The notes: a model not told the origin generated them from the sequence alone. A DNA stretch of 64,000 bases from Membranipora membranacea (GCA_914767715.1 OU612073.1:25542001-25606000), one strand, 5' to 3'; positions 22,401 to 37,400 are shown, counted from the first letter of the stretch. Program-made: numbers and translations.

Positions 22401-25400
22401 CACTGGGTCACATCGGAGTCTATTATACCTATGGTAACTAACAGTCAGTTTGGCGCAGTGGTTAGCGTGTCTGCCACTTGACCAGTCGTTTCGACTTTGA
22501 CTGATCACACAGTCCCTTCGGATCAGGACTATAAATAATGGAGGTCTTCTGTATGTACAACACCATCGTGCATGCAGATTAAAGAACCTTCCTGTATGGT
22601 ATAGCTCTATACAGGAGGATGCTGTCATCAACCACTGCAGCTCCCGCCTTGTAGGGCTATGCTTCACGCTGGGTTAAAGGTGTGAGTGGTTGAAAAGTGG
22701 CACTAACGACTAGGAAACCTAGTTATCACTATAAACCTCTCCCTATGCCACACCTCGGTGCAGTCATCGTCTACCTAGACGGACAGCAAATATTATATTA
22801 TTATTATTAACTAACAGTAATGTGAGGTGAACATGCTAACCAATGACATAGATCACAGGAGACCTCATATCTACATGAGACTGCAGTATTTTCTGTACCT
22901 GATAGCATCATAAGGCTGCTCCTTGAAGAAGGCTCCGGGTCTGCTCCACTCATAGAATAGTTCTTGTCGTTTGTTGAGCGGTGGAGCGTTACTGGAGGCT
23001 CGCACCTCCTTGTCTTGTTTATAAGCTCCGTCGTGCAGAGGGTAATAAGCCAAGTATATACTCTGCTTAAACAATCTCTTGATACCTATGAAATGGATAG
23101 TATTCAATGAATCTACTCTAGGAAGATTATTGATTACGAAAGCTGTGATGAAAACATTATCATGGAATGCAATCTATGCAGAGTAACCTGTGACACACAA
23201 GCAGCTCCTCAACAATCCCTCTCTTCGAGTAGCCAAAACATAAACATACATTTATACTTATGAGTCAGACGTAGAATAATGATGCCTAACTGACGGCTCA
23301 GCAGCTTACCGAACTGTTGATGATCCTCTCCGTATCTGGCTCTAAGGAGGATATCATGTACCATTCTACTTCTCTGAGCAGACGAGAAGAAATCAGGCTG
23401 AGGCGTATCCGGTCCTTTGTAATTGATAAAGCTGAATAAAAAGCACATCAGTACTTGAGTTAGTTAGTTAGCATAGTAGACTAGACATTGGTTTGTTTTG
23501 TAAGAATTTACCATTTTATGTGTCCAACACAGGCCATGCTGATTATATCCCATCAACACCCTCAGCGAAATCAGGAATGGCACTTAAATACATCATGTCA
23601 ACTTTAGATCGAGTAACAGTCATCTTTTATCGCTACTCAACTAGCAACAACCTATATAGTAATGAGAGGCAGGACTATACGAGAAATACAATATGGAGAT
23701 CGGAAATTTAAAGCTGCTCCTACTATCCATAGCTCACTACATTTCAGATTTATTCAAATATGCTGGCGACCCATCGGAACTGTAAATCGAGGGTGGTTGT
23801 GATTGACCCAGATGTATAACTTTTCACCCTATTAATAGATTTGGAAATTATTTGATGAACTGCCAGCAGTAAACCAGTCACAAGTAGAGGTGCATGCTCG
23901 GCGACAACTTGAGCAGTTCACCCAGTGGGCAACTCTTCGAGTTTTCAAAAGCACTTTTTTTAGCCATAAAACATCGAAAGGTTGCCTTGCACGTTGTAGA
24001 ACTTGTAGAATTTCTCTTCTGCAACTCAATACTAGTCAAGAGCAGCAAACCCGAACTGGTTGAAAGTAAATGATAGCTCTCTACTCTGTACATGCCTGCT
24101 AACTTTGCCATCAGATCGTATTCATGTTAACCCAAGCTATAAGGATCAATAACCATTCCAGAGGCATCTCTTCTCTTATAACTTTTACACTGTCTCTCCA
24201 AAATGCACAATAACCAGCAGAGCGTTTGGGGAGCGAAATAATGGACAGGAAAGCTGAGAAACTTAAACATTGATGTTTGAGATTTCGGGTTTGTTTAAGT
24301 TTTGTTTCACAATGTGATAGGAATAGCGTAAACAACCTTGGACTACATATACAATCACCCAAACCATAGCATCCTTACATTGTGATATGATATCCCCATA
24401 CTTACGTCCTATAAATTTGAAACGGTATGATTAGTGTTTGTTTGATGCTGTCATTACATTAAAATCGAAGAAGATGATATGCTTACATAGGCCCTGCAAT
24501 TTACAAAATTGTGAAATACTAAGGATTACCTCCCACGATTTAGAGGGAGACAACTTCACGCTAAGGAAAAGGAGCACCAAGGCTAGGCATTAGGTAGAGC
24601 TAATTCTTAAGGATATTTAGAAATCCAAAGCTGAGGGGGCAAAGGTCACTGTAGAAGGAGAAGGAATTTTTACACGAATTGCAAATAATCACTTTATAAG
24701 CATCGTTTTAAGGACAGGAATCTTACACATAGTATTAATGTTAGAGTATAAACCTAGAGGCTCTATAAGGCAACAGCGGCTTAAAATTTACAACATTAAA
24801 ACTCATCTACGGCCATGAACAACATCATCTACCAAAATATAGTCAGTTTATCTGAGTTCAATTGAGAAGATATGGTCACTTTGGGTATAAAACGAGGTAA
24901 ATCTACTGTTTAAATCAAAGAATAAACTGTGCCATTGTTAACATTCCTGACGGTGCTTTGGATCGAGGTGTTCAAGGTACACAAGAGAAGGATGAAGGGG
25001 TCAGTTATGGACATGCAACTCTCTAACCGACGGGCATATATGAAGTCATGCAGGATCAAGAGAAATCTAGATAATAATATATAATCAATTTTACATATTT
25101 TCCATGCTTAAAAATATTAGAGAGTTTGATGATCTCGAATTTGGTTGATGGTGGGTTGATGGTAGTTTGACTGTCAACTTTCAAAGCATATGGTTTGCGA
25201 AAATTGGAACAAATATTGCAAAATATGATGCGGCTAAGCAGCAGAGTACAGGGAATCTGAGCCGTGGATTGAAGAAAAGAATTTTGGTTGCACAATTAAA
25301 AAATCACATCACTTACTCTCCCCTGCGGATTAAAAAATAAAAATTAAGCACCAGAGTTAGTTGTGTACACAGCAGAGTAATACTGAGTTAGTTGAGTACA

Positions 25401-28400
25401 CAGCAGAGTATTACTGAGTTAGTTGTGTACACAGCAGAGTAATACTGAGTTAGCTGTGTACACAGCAGAGTAATACTGAGTTAGTTGTGTACACAGCAGA
25501 GTAATACTGAGTTAGTTGTGTACACAGCAGAGAAATACTGAGTTAGCTGTGTACACAGCAGAGTAATACTGAGTTAGTTGTGTACACAGCAGAGTAATAC
25601 TGAGTTAGTTGTGTACACAGCAGAGTAATACTGAGTTAGCTGTGTACACAGCAGAGTAATACTGAGTTAGCTGTGCACACAGCAGAGTAATACTGAGTTA
25701 GGTGTGTACACAGCAGAGTAATACTGAGTTAGTTGTGTACACAGCAGAGTAATACTGAGTTAGCTGTGCACACAGCAGAGTAATACTGAGTTAGTTGTGT
25801 ACACAGCAGAGTAATACTGAGTTAGTTGTGTACACAGCAGAGTAATACTGAGTTAGCTGTGTACACAGCAGAGTAATACTGAGTTAGTTGTGTACACAGC
25901 AGAGTAATACTGAGTTAGCTGTGCACATGGACAGTACCATAGAGTGAGCAGGCCCACATCGTTATCCATCATTCACATCGCAAAACAATATCTCATAACC
26001 AAACTTATTCATGAACCTGACAGAGTTATCTTTAGATGAGAACACAAACAGAACTAATCAGACAGACAGTCAGTCAGTGTACAGCATGTCAGGGAGATAT
26101 TACATTCTGGAGCTAAGGCTACACAGTATATAGTAATGGATGTGATGCGGTGAGAAGAAGGTAGTAAGGCTACATAGTAGCCCTAGGAACACACTATGCA
26201 CATTGGTTGGTATTGCGGGCTGTTAGACTTACGTTCCATCTTTATAGAAGGGAGCTGTGAAGTAATCCTCTTCTTCTTCTATATTGGGACGACAACTTCC
26301 ACATGGTGTACAGCATTGAGCGGTTAGTGGAGCATCGATGTCATTAGTCTGTTGAATATAAATCACATTCAATTAGTTCTACTATAGACCAAGTTTCATC
26401 ATGTTTGTCAGCATTTAGAATTGTTCTCCCTATTTTGGTAAACCGCAGGCTTAGCAGCTCTCGGTATGAGCAAAACAGGTTAAACTTGATTCAGTACAAC
26501 CTTATGTCATGTACTAGGAGTGATCCCAGGTATGTCAGGGAAGGAGGGAGGGGTGTCCTTGTTCTGTCACAAGGCAAGGAAATATCAACCATTAAAAATG
26601 TTAGCATGACAAGGTACAAGAAATGTAGCAGAAAAATAAGACTCAAAAAAAATAACATGAATTTCAACACAAAGTTCAATTTTGTGATATACGACGATCA
26701 ACTAAAATCTTTTGACTAGGGCAAAAAACTGTGTTTCCTTGAGTTGTCATGGCAAATTAGACCCTACTGCTACCCATACTTGATCAATCTCTTTAATATC
26801 TCACCTGTATGGACATTTTCATTTTGAGCAGTTCAGCATATTCTAGACACTTATGCCAGGGTATGTGGATCTTAGTGAAGTATGTGTTCATGTCTTGAGA
26901 GTACTACAATCATAAATTAATGTTGTGGGTGAGAGTAAAAGTAAAGTCACTTTTAGAGTGCTAACAGATTAAACTAAGCAAACAAGCTTTTAATTAAAAC
27001 ACCACTTCCAGATTTGGGACAGACATCCTATTGATGATGCAGATTGAGTGAATTAGTCACATTTTTCTAGGTCTGACCGAAAACTCTGCTGGGTCACAGT
27101 AACCACCTATCATATGATCATATGATGGTAGAGACAGAGGGTACAGCTTCTCTGGGTAACTCTTATTTGTTTAAGGAGTACATCCTGATTCTTAAGACAT
27201 TAAACTTGGAGCAGAATATTTTTCATGTAAGATATAGTATCTCATCATTAACAATCTGCGATAAATTTACTGCATTTTGAGTTTCCCCACCCTGGAGTGG
27301 TCGCACCATTGCCTACGTTGTGACCAGCCGAGGGGGCAGCTCAGAATACAGTCAAATGGACTGATTTTGGGTAAAGGGGGACACAGTTATCAACAAAGGG
27401 CCTCCATGTAACCAAATTTTCAGTCTACGGACTTATCCCAAAACAAACTTTGAAGCTCACACAGCCAATGATTCAGGTCGTCAGTCAGTACCTTTTTATC
27501 CTCATGTTCCAATTCGAGACCATGATCATCCTCGAGAGCTTTGTGGAAGGCATCTCGTTTAGCTGTGTCATGTTCATCCTTCAGATCAGCGTATGCGAGA
27601 ACATAGTCTATGTATCTCTCCCCGTCTCGGAACATCAGGGTGTTCCTGTCTGGGACCTCATTCTACAATATTAGCAGATACGCGTTATTATCCTATCATA
27701 AATAGGGCAACAAAAGCCATGCAGCCACTTTTTTTGTTTTGGAAAGCAAGGAAAGTGGCAACCTGACAAGGTTAGGTCACCAGTCACACTAATCTGCATC
27801 ACTGCGTAAGCTCGTCACTTCTGTCGAAGCTCATATTACCAGAACTTCCATGACAATTATTTTTAGCTTCAGATCTAAAAAAACACAACTAAGGTTTTTT
27901 CCTACTAAAATTTTTGACATGTGTATGAGCCTAGGAAACATAATATTTGCCGGAAGCAGTGAGCAGCCAGTTATTTGTGAAAAACTTCAGGTCAAGGTCA
28001 TTCCGAAATTAGAGGGAAAAGAAGGCAAAGTTATACTATTACTTATAATACAAGGTGGGAAGATCAACTTAAATCATGACGGCAGAGAAGTACAACTGTG
28101 ACATTCAAAGCGGCAGCAATAGCAGTGCAAGCATAGATGCAATAACTATGGACCATAATACTGATGTAATCGCTTGGCCTTTATAGTATTTTACCAAGTT
28201 GTTCCAGGTCAAATTTTCACCTTCAGTACGGTTAACTAGATAGTTAGAGGCCCAAACACCCTAATCACAACATGTAGTATATCCACACACACACACTCTC
28301 AACACATAATTGTAACACAATGTTCGCTCTGCCATCACTGTTCTGGCTGTGTCATTTGCACTGATACTCAAAGCTTTGAGACAGGAAGGACGAATGCGAT

Positions 28401-31400
28401 ATTTGACAGTCAAATGCCTGCCTAATGAATCTAATATGGTAAAAATGTTGCTGGAAAAGACTGTAAACTCACACACACACGCTCTTACTGAGTAACAAAC
28501 AGCAAACAAAAAATGCCATAGTACTCAGGGCTTACCCGGGGAACACGCTGCAGATTATAAAAGCAAATCAATGTTGAATTCAAGCTGCAGGTTGCAACAT
28601 ATTACATTTCTGCTTTCTGCATGCATTGATGGCAAAAGTCAATTATCATACTATATATATATATATATATAAGACAGTCCCTAATCGATGCTACATGTTT
28701 TGAGGGAATAAAGCCTATTGAGTGCGGTGTCAGTGGTGTTGAGCGTTAATTCTGCTTGCGTGGTTTCTAGGCATGCGAAGGGTGCTAGAGCTAAAAACTC
28801 ATCAGTCCTCAACAGCAATAGGTTGATACATATTAAAATACAGGTCAACATGCATGTGAAAAAACGAAAAATTACATAAATAAACTAATGAAGGCTTAAC
28901 TTTACGTTGGCAACAAAGCTGTAGGCCTAGTTTGAGGGTTCAAATGGCTTCATATGAGAGTTGGAGATATTTCATTATCATTAATGTTTGATATTGGACA
29001 GTCGGAAAACGCTGATGCAGCCATTTGAGTCCTCAGACTACCACAGTGTATTATTAGAGCAGAGAACCTGATGATCATTTGGAGCTCTAGACACTAAATT
29101 AACTAAAACGCAAGATATTATTTACCTCATCTGCCTCAATGCCTTTCATATCTAGAGTTACATCCTCTGCACCATAAGGCTGATCACCTGACCCTGACCC
29201 ATTGTTACCGTTACTCTTAGCAAGAGGTGTATTCTCATTACTATCCATAGCTGTTAATATATAATATCAACAAAGACGTTACACTTCTGACACCATGTGG
29301 TGCTTAACACATCCTTTAGTCTTATGTCTGTCTAGGAAGGATGGTACAGGGCTCAATGTTACACTGGACCAATAATCAACACAGAACTGCACTAAACATG
29401 TCCATGTAGATCCAAACAACAAACACTGCAGACAAGTTTGATTAGAGGTATGGTACATGGTTCACATGGCAATCATCACAAAGCTTATAATTAACCCAGA
29501 TAGCCAGGGCTTTAACCACACATAAATCATCGCTTGTTGGCATTGACTTTCATTTCTAGTTCCGAAATCTGGTGACCACATTTATAACACAATACAAGAA
29601 GGATGAACTTGAGCTCTGCATGGTTCGGTGTATAATTTGTGGTTACTGATTAATACAAGTGATCATTAGGGTGGATGAATAATGTGCAAAATATAGCAAA
29701 GCTTGTAAGTAACTAAGCAACCAAGTCATGCAAAGCCAAATATAATTTTGTAGTCATGGAAATCAGGTAAAATGTACAATGACAAGCTAAAGTGTGGAAC
29801 ACAGAGAAACGCCAGCCAAGGCGGGCCTCGTGTTGTTATGGTTGGATGGAGGTATTTCACTCCACTCAAACATAGCAACATGATCCTGACAAGGCTAGAG
29901 CAGTTACACCCTAAACCATCCATCGCCCTATAGGTGCTTATAACTGTGGTAATTGAGGTATGATGTAAGAATAGTTTTTCCATCAACTTTGTATGTGATG
30001 AGTAAGATTGCATATGGTTGGGAAAATCAAATCTGAGATCTAAGATTGTATGGGAGGAGCTCCAATTTTGTCTCATCATTGGGAGATAAACGATCACACA
30101 GCTTTAGCTTTGAGCTAGGTAGTGATAATCTCATAAATTGAGCAAATTTAGGAGCGGGCTTGTGGGGTCGAAAGCTGGATGAGCACTTTTAACTCTCATG
30201 CTTTACCACGATTGTTCTCCATCCGAATATGTTCTTCCATTTCAAATGCAAGGTTGTCTATTGTTCAGGAAATGATGGATATTGTAATAAACATGTTAAA
30301 CACACCATCACACAACACACTTTCAGCAGGAAATATATTTTACAAGGGTGCTATAAGGGCGCTATTATATGCCATATGAGCTATGTGTCTGCACTGAGAA
30401 TTGTCCCCCTCCAACGTAGGTGATTAAGGGAGGAAAATTCCAAATGTCTAAGTGTTTGGGGACAGAGTACTCCCACTGAACCTGAGTTAGTATGATCTTA
30501 CAGCCTGTATACCTTATAACTGTTATTCTGGCTAAGTGTTAGATAACCCAACAAGTATTTCATTACATAAAATATGTGTCATCCCATTCTTAAAAGCCAG
30601 GCCATAAGACACACAGGATATCAGAGGTCTAGACTGGTGTCTCATCCGATTAGAAAGAAGATCAAACTAGCTTCCAGCAGTCTGCCTCGCTAATTACTGT
30701 CGCAGTAAGACAGGAGAATAATTCATCCTAAGTGTTGCAGACAGAGGTAGTAATCTAAGCGACATATGAGAACGATGCCTCATCGTGTTTTCTAGGTAAG
30801 TGTTGCAGAGGTAGTAATCTAAGCGACATATGAGAATGATGCCTCGTCGTGTTTTCTAGGAAGAGACGAGATCACATGCACAATAACTAGCTGCTGTTTT
30901 TAGGAATGATTAGCCAATTCATGGAGGGGCTTTCTACCTACATTCCTAAATTATGGTGCCATGCATGTACGACCTTTCCAATGTCAGTTATTTATATCTA
31001 TCTACTCATATGCTTGTCATAACTTAGTAGATCAGAAGAGCCATGAACAATCCTAGAAATCAGCAAACCTACATACTGTATAAGGTCTAAATTTTGAATT
31101 GAATATGTTTCTGTGCATATTTTGTGAACTTGTCAAAATGTGCCAGAGATTTAAACATCCATCAGGATCAAGTTCCACTAGTTTTGCCTACATTGGTTTG
31201 TCTGGTGCATACCAGCTCTCTGTCTGCTGATAGGAGGGAACGGAGGTCCAGACAATATGGGTGAGACTAGATTAGAGAGAGATACAACAGGCTCAGAGAG
31301 CTTGTAAACCTAGTTTGTTTTAACCTGTAAATGGCCAGGCATTCGACCAGTGGGTGTAGATCTGCCCCAAATGCAGGTAAACAGAATTTAACTAGATCGA

Positions 31401-34400
31401 GGTTGCATGTAGGTGACTGACACAAACAAAACAAAGTAGGACACAAGATCAAAATCCGTGACACTGGAATGAAAATAAAAACACCCTGGATAGTCAGAAT
31501 TCCAGGTAAGGTTGTTATCATATCCACATCCTCATTCACACAGCAGCCCTCCGAGCCAATGATTAGTGGTTTTCAGAGCACAGATTTGTGTGAAGAAAAT
31601 ACAAATATAGGCCAGCTTAAAGACCATCCCACAATGCAATCTCCTCGTATTTCAAGCAATTCAAACTCACTTATGACAGATTATGAGGATTCGACTGGAT
31701 ATCCGTTGATATTACAGATCAATGTTGCATTGTGGGATTGCTGCCAATATAATTTTGGTCCCATTAGTTATTTTGTTAGGCCGATCGTTTCAGTGTCACG
31801 TTGTGGAACTCAGGTTTGTTTTGTGGTAAATGTCTAGGATTAATAATGGAGAAGGCGTGCTAATAAATATAACTCTAACACCGAGATAAAGTTAAGTTTC
31901 ATCGTCATGCAGCTCTCACAAGCAGCGCGACATCATCTCGGTCTCACATACTACGATTAGTTCTTACCTTCCAAATCTTCCTCTTCTAACAATCAAACAA
32001 CAGCACACAACAGATTAAGTTCCTGGTGCTGACACAACTACATCGGGCCTCTTGTAGGTATGCACAGATAATAATACTGGGTGTGACCAACAAAAATAGA
32101 GATTGTCTTATCACCATAGAGAACAATGTTCTCACAAATCTAACATGAGATGCAACAAATCATGATTATAGTTTATACTGTTAGAAGATCATTTTCAATT
32201 TGTCAGCGTAGAAAATACATAATTATCCTTGGCACCTGAAACCCTCCCTTTTTCCCGGTATTGGAGCAGAAAGCAGAATTGTTAATAATTTGCTTTCCCC
32301 TATCGCTGGGACATTTACTTCAACTGGGAAAGTGTGACAACTTCCCTGTACCTGATCCACTATATTTATGTCAGTTGGAGGGATAATATGAGAGAATCTA
32401 ACTGTGTATTATACTAAGTAAGTGCGCTCTGTAAGGCTCATATTCCACTTTGAGGGTGAGCGGACTCAGTCTTAGTCTGACGGACTTAGAGCAGACTTAG
32501 TCTTAGTCTGACCGACTTAGAGCGGACTTAGTCTTAGTCTGACCGACTTAGAGCGGACTTAGTCTTAGTCTGACCGACTTAGAGCGGACTTAGTCTTAGT
32601 CTGACCGACTTAGAGCGGACTTAGTCTTAGTCTGACGGACTTAGAGCGGACTTAGTCTTAGTCTGACGGACTTAGAGCGGACTTAGTCTTAGTCTGACGG
32701 ACTTAGAGCGGACTTAGTCTTAGTCTGACGGACTTAGAGCGGACTTAGTCTTAGTCTGACCGACTTAGAGCGGACTTAGTCTTAGTCTGACGGACTTAGA
32801 GCGGACTTAGTCTTAGTCTGACCGACTTAGAGCGGACTTAGTCTTAGTCTGACCGACTTAGAGCGGACTTAGTCTTAGTCTGACCGACTTAGAGCGGACT
32901 TAGTCTTAGTCTGACCGACTAAGAGCGGATTTAGTCTTAGTCTGACCGACTTAGAGCGGACTTAGTCTTAGTCTGACCGACTTAGAGCGGACTTAGTCTT
33001 AGTCTGACCGACTTAGAGCGGACTTAGTCTTAGTCTGACCGACTTAGAGCGGACTTAGTCTTAGTCTGACGGACTAAGAGCGGACTTAGTCTTAGTCTGA
33101 CGGACTTAGAGCGGACTTAGTCTTAGTCTGACCGACTTAGAGCGGACTTAGTCTTAGTCTGACCGACTTAGAGCGGACTTAGTCTTAGTCTGACCGACTA
33201 AGAGCGGATTTAGTCTTAGTCTGACCGACTTAGAGCGGACTTAGTCTTAGTCTGACCGACTTAGAGCGGACTTAGTCTTAGTCTGACCGACTTAGAGCGG
33301 ACTTAGTCTTAGTCTGACCGACTTAGAGCGGACTTAGTCTTAGTCTGACGGACTAAGAGCGGACTTAGTCTTAGTCTGACGGACTTAGAGCGGACTTAGT
33401 CTTAGTCTGACCGACTTAGAGCGGACTTAGTCTTAGTCTGACCGACTTAGAGCGGACTTAGTCTTAGTCTGACGGACTTAGAGCGGACTTAGTCTTAGTC
33501 TGACCGACTTAGAGCGGACTTAGTCTTAGTCTGACCGACTTAGAGCGGACTTAGTCTTAGTCTGACCGACTTAGAGCGGACTTAGTCTTAGTCTGACCGA
33601 CTTAGAGCGGACTTAGTCTTAGTCTGACCGACTAAGAGCGGATTTAGTCTTAGTCTGACCGACTTAGAGCGGACTTAGTCTTAGTCTGACCGACTTAGAG
33701 CGGACTTAGTCTTAGTCTGACCGACTTAGAGCGGACTTAGTCTTAGTCTGACGGACTTAGAGCGGACTTAGTCTTAGTCTGACGGACTTAGAGCGGACTT
33801 AGTCTTAGTCTGACCGACTTAGAGCGGACTTAGTCTTAGTCTGACCGACTTAGAGCGGACTTAGTCTTAGTCTGACCGACTTAGAGCGGACTTAGTCTGT
33901 TTCAGGCATAGGAGAAAAGTTAGTGACAAGACAAGGCAATCAAGCAGATGAAGGTTAAGGTAAGCTGGGCATGCAGGCGTTAGATTGAACACGCATGTGA
34001 ACAGTCTGTAAAGTGGGTCATGCTGATAAATCTTACGAGAATTATAATGACCGAGTTAAGTCAGTAAGTGCAAGGAGGCGAGCAGGCAGGCATGTGCGCA
34101 GGTTGTCAAGCATTTTAGTGTTCAGCGGAGCCATGCATAAACAGAGAGACCCCAACAGCAGTAACACTCTGCAGCAGTTATAGTTTATAGCATATGCCCG
34201 AGTGAGTGAATCATTTACCACACAGGAAACATACACTGCTATACTCGATCTCTACTTCAGACCAGGAGTTAGTGAAACACACACAGCAGCTATGGATTAT
34301 CTAGGTCACACACACACATATTATATATATACATATAACAGTGTAAGGTAATAAGTGCACACAACTCTACGTACCGGCTCTATATGATGGTAATGCTGTA

Positions 34401-37400
34401 TGGTAACAAGTACAGTGCACATGTTAGAATGAAATACAGCAGACAAAATATTATTTAGTTAATCAGCGACGCTGCCATAGCCATTATAATAATATCACTG
34501 AAATGACCAAGTAAACACATAAAAAAAATGTATTACATCATTCATTGCAATTTCCTATGCAGGCCTCACTGGTATATATGCAGGCCTCACTGGTATATAT
34601 GCAGGCCTCACTGGTATATATGCAGGCCTCACTGGTATATATCATTAGTATATATCATACAGAGTGAAGTCCCAGATTTAGTATTTTGTGGATATGATAC
34701 AATAATCAAGCAAAATCTAATGATATTCACAATTTATTTTCAGGGCCGGACTTTATATAACAGAGACAGGATTCTGGGATACCGTTGTTAAGTTTGGCAA
34801 CATGGTGCCATGAGGAATTCAATGATGGTACCTGGTTTCCAGTTTATAAATTTTGGGCTGCATCATGTTACAGTAAATAATGGCCTTTCGTAAATTGAGG
34901 GAAGATAATACAATGGTACTAACACACTCATATCTGACCATGATTGTGTCAATTTCGCAAAAGCACACAATTTGGCACATTTTGGACTTATTAGCTGTAA
35001 GCTCAGAGATTGATATGGGTGGGCGGGCGGATTGATTTAACTTTAGATAAGATGAGTACTTAATCAAGCTTATGAGTGAGTAATCACTTTAACATGTAGA
35101 CCTTATGACTATGTTTACCATGTAGCCTAACCACTGAGGACTGTTGTATAATGAGCTGGTAATATAGCCACTTCTCTGGACTGAAGTGTTGGCTTTTACA
35201 CCACAATCACCTGTCTCTATAGCTATTATCTTTCTTACTGTTCATTGCAATTTCAGCCCGAAAGCTCAGAAGTTAGAAAATGAACCTCCCAAGAGCGCCC
35301 TGGCTAAAGCTAAAGAATATTTCGTTGTGCAAAACTACGTCCCGAGGTCCCCAATGATAGGTTAAGTTGGAAACCTCATCTTTTCAGAAAGAGGTTCAAG
35401 GAATAACTTAATATTAATTGATGAAAACAGCTAAGCCTAAGCCAATTTATTCATTTTCAAATGTGGAAGTAATAATTCACTTCACCCACACAAATTATGC
35501 ACAGCAGTAAACACTAGAAGACAAACGCCTCTAGGTCCGCTAGGTCCGGACCGCATTCAATGTTACAAATTCAAAGTAATATGCAGTGTATTGGATTGAT
35601 TCAATTGAGTGAACCCTAACCCTCTGTTTACACCTGTCTGTCATTTAAATTTATGGGTAGGATGTGCAAGTAAATAACACAGAGTAAGCGTATATTATTA
35701 CTCAGTGGTTATACGGGAAAAAAACCTTTCTAGTTCCTTCCTACACAAATTCCTCAACTGTAGGTAAACATTGCGCTAGCCTCGTAACTCGGTCAGGTTA
35801 CTATATTGTTCATAGTTTCAAGGTTAAATTCTGTAGATTGATGTCTGATGAGGAAGTCAGAACTCACATCAGCTCTAAAATTAAACGCCAAACTAAAACA
35901 GGAAGTGACCACTGTGACCTACCTTTGTTATTTTTATCAACTAGAGCCAGCTTCTCACTCATGTCCAGGTTATAAAATTAGCGACATGCAAAGATAAACT
36001 GGTGAGAGCCTTTAGACCAGCCCAGCCTGGTGAGACCCGAGCATGCACAGTGGTGATGGTTAATAACAGGTAAGAAAGAGCTGAAGACAGACAGATGTAA
36101 TAACACCGCTGTACTGTGAAACTATGCCGTGAATGTCAGAACACCGCTGGTACCCTGATATTGTACCCTGATGTTGTACCCTGATGTAGTACCCTGCTGT
36201 AACAGGCTATCTGTAACACTGCTCTACTAACTCGATATATAGAGGGGGGGCATCTAACTAAGAGTATGATAATCTAATTCTAACTTACGTTGAGCTACAC
36301 CTGGATCTGCGACGCCTTCGAATCCTAACGATGGATATACTCCGGTAGGGGGCGGTGGCGGTGGTTCGTTCATCGTCCCCTCAAACCCTGTAACGGGATA
36401 TCAGATATAAAGGTCCGTTCTGGTTTATTTAACATTTAATCCATATTTATCACTTTTACCATAGCAATAACAAAGTTTGTCACAGTCAGGTCAGTGGCCT
36501 GAATCTGATGAATAATTAGTTACACTTAGCTGAGCACACTTCTGTAAAATCCACAAACTCCATTACAACGAGAAGCTCAACTCAGGGATGTTTTGGTGAA
36601 ACGGCCAACAATCTACGTCAGAGATGATGTTGAACCCCACATTCGGCAATGAATGTCAGCGACAAGTGATCCCATAAAAATGGACCAGTTCAATTAGAGA
36701 TGTGAAAAGATTTATGCTCGCATCTGCACAATATCTTCGCTGGAGCCCTCAATTTCCACCTCTGATAATGGAATTCTCTGAATGATACGAGGAGGGTTGT
36801 CAGGAATGAATGGGGAGGGAGTAGTGTGCCTCATGCATGGCCGTGCATACAATTGCCAAGATATGAGAATTCCATGGCTTTCCCAAGCCTCCTACATTTA
36901 CCTCCATAATATCGACTTGATTAAATACCTAAAAAAAATTGAAAGAACCCTGCTCACAACGCTTAAGAGCCTATAGCATAAAACTGAGAAACTACCCGCA
37001 GCCCTCAAAGACAACGATAAGAGGCTAATCTGTGTGTTCATAACGGATTGCACGATTGGATCACTAATGTCAGATAAAAGCTGCTCTTATTCAACATCAA
37101 GAAGTCCAATATTCGACCTGATTATTACATTCCACCGTAGTAAGTAATGAGGAGAGGCTGTAATTATAGTAAGACTTACACTCTGAGCCAGACTAAGGAG
37201 TAATTAATATCCACTCTAGGGTCAGATAAGTACAAATAATCACACACAAGAGGGCAGCAGCTTCCTTCTCTACTACACAACGCTGTGTAAGTGTAGTACT
37301 ATTATAGAGAGAAGTATACCAGATCTATACTTATACAGAGAGGCAGGTAGACGTAGCCCCCATTCAGTATCACAGCCTACAACAGTAGATAGCAGTGACA

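Noticed and set aside
22200-22667. 155-codon minus-strand ORF
   Set aside because: Runs antisense through the SINE defined by its target duplication.
25352-25925. Regular repeat array considered as CRISPR
   Set aside because: Units are contiguous with no unique spacers and lie in an animal intron; it is a minisatellite. The same holds for 32458-33896.
27109-27126. 18-bp perfect palindrome ATCATATGATCATATGAT
   Set aside because: Short and A/T-rich; expected by chance in a sequence of this composition.
29726-30097. 123-codon minus-strand ORF in an anoctamin intron
   Set aside because: No splice borders in phase with its neighbours and no similarity to the anoctamin.
31469-31837. 122-codon plus-strand ORF
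   Set aside because: Crosses the pair of inverted CCCACAATGCA motifs and has no domain or promoter; probably chance.
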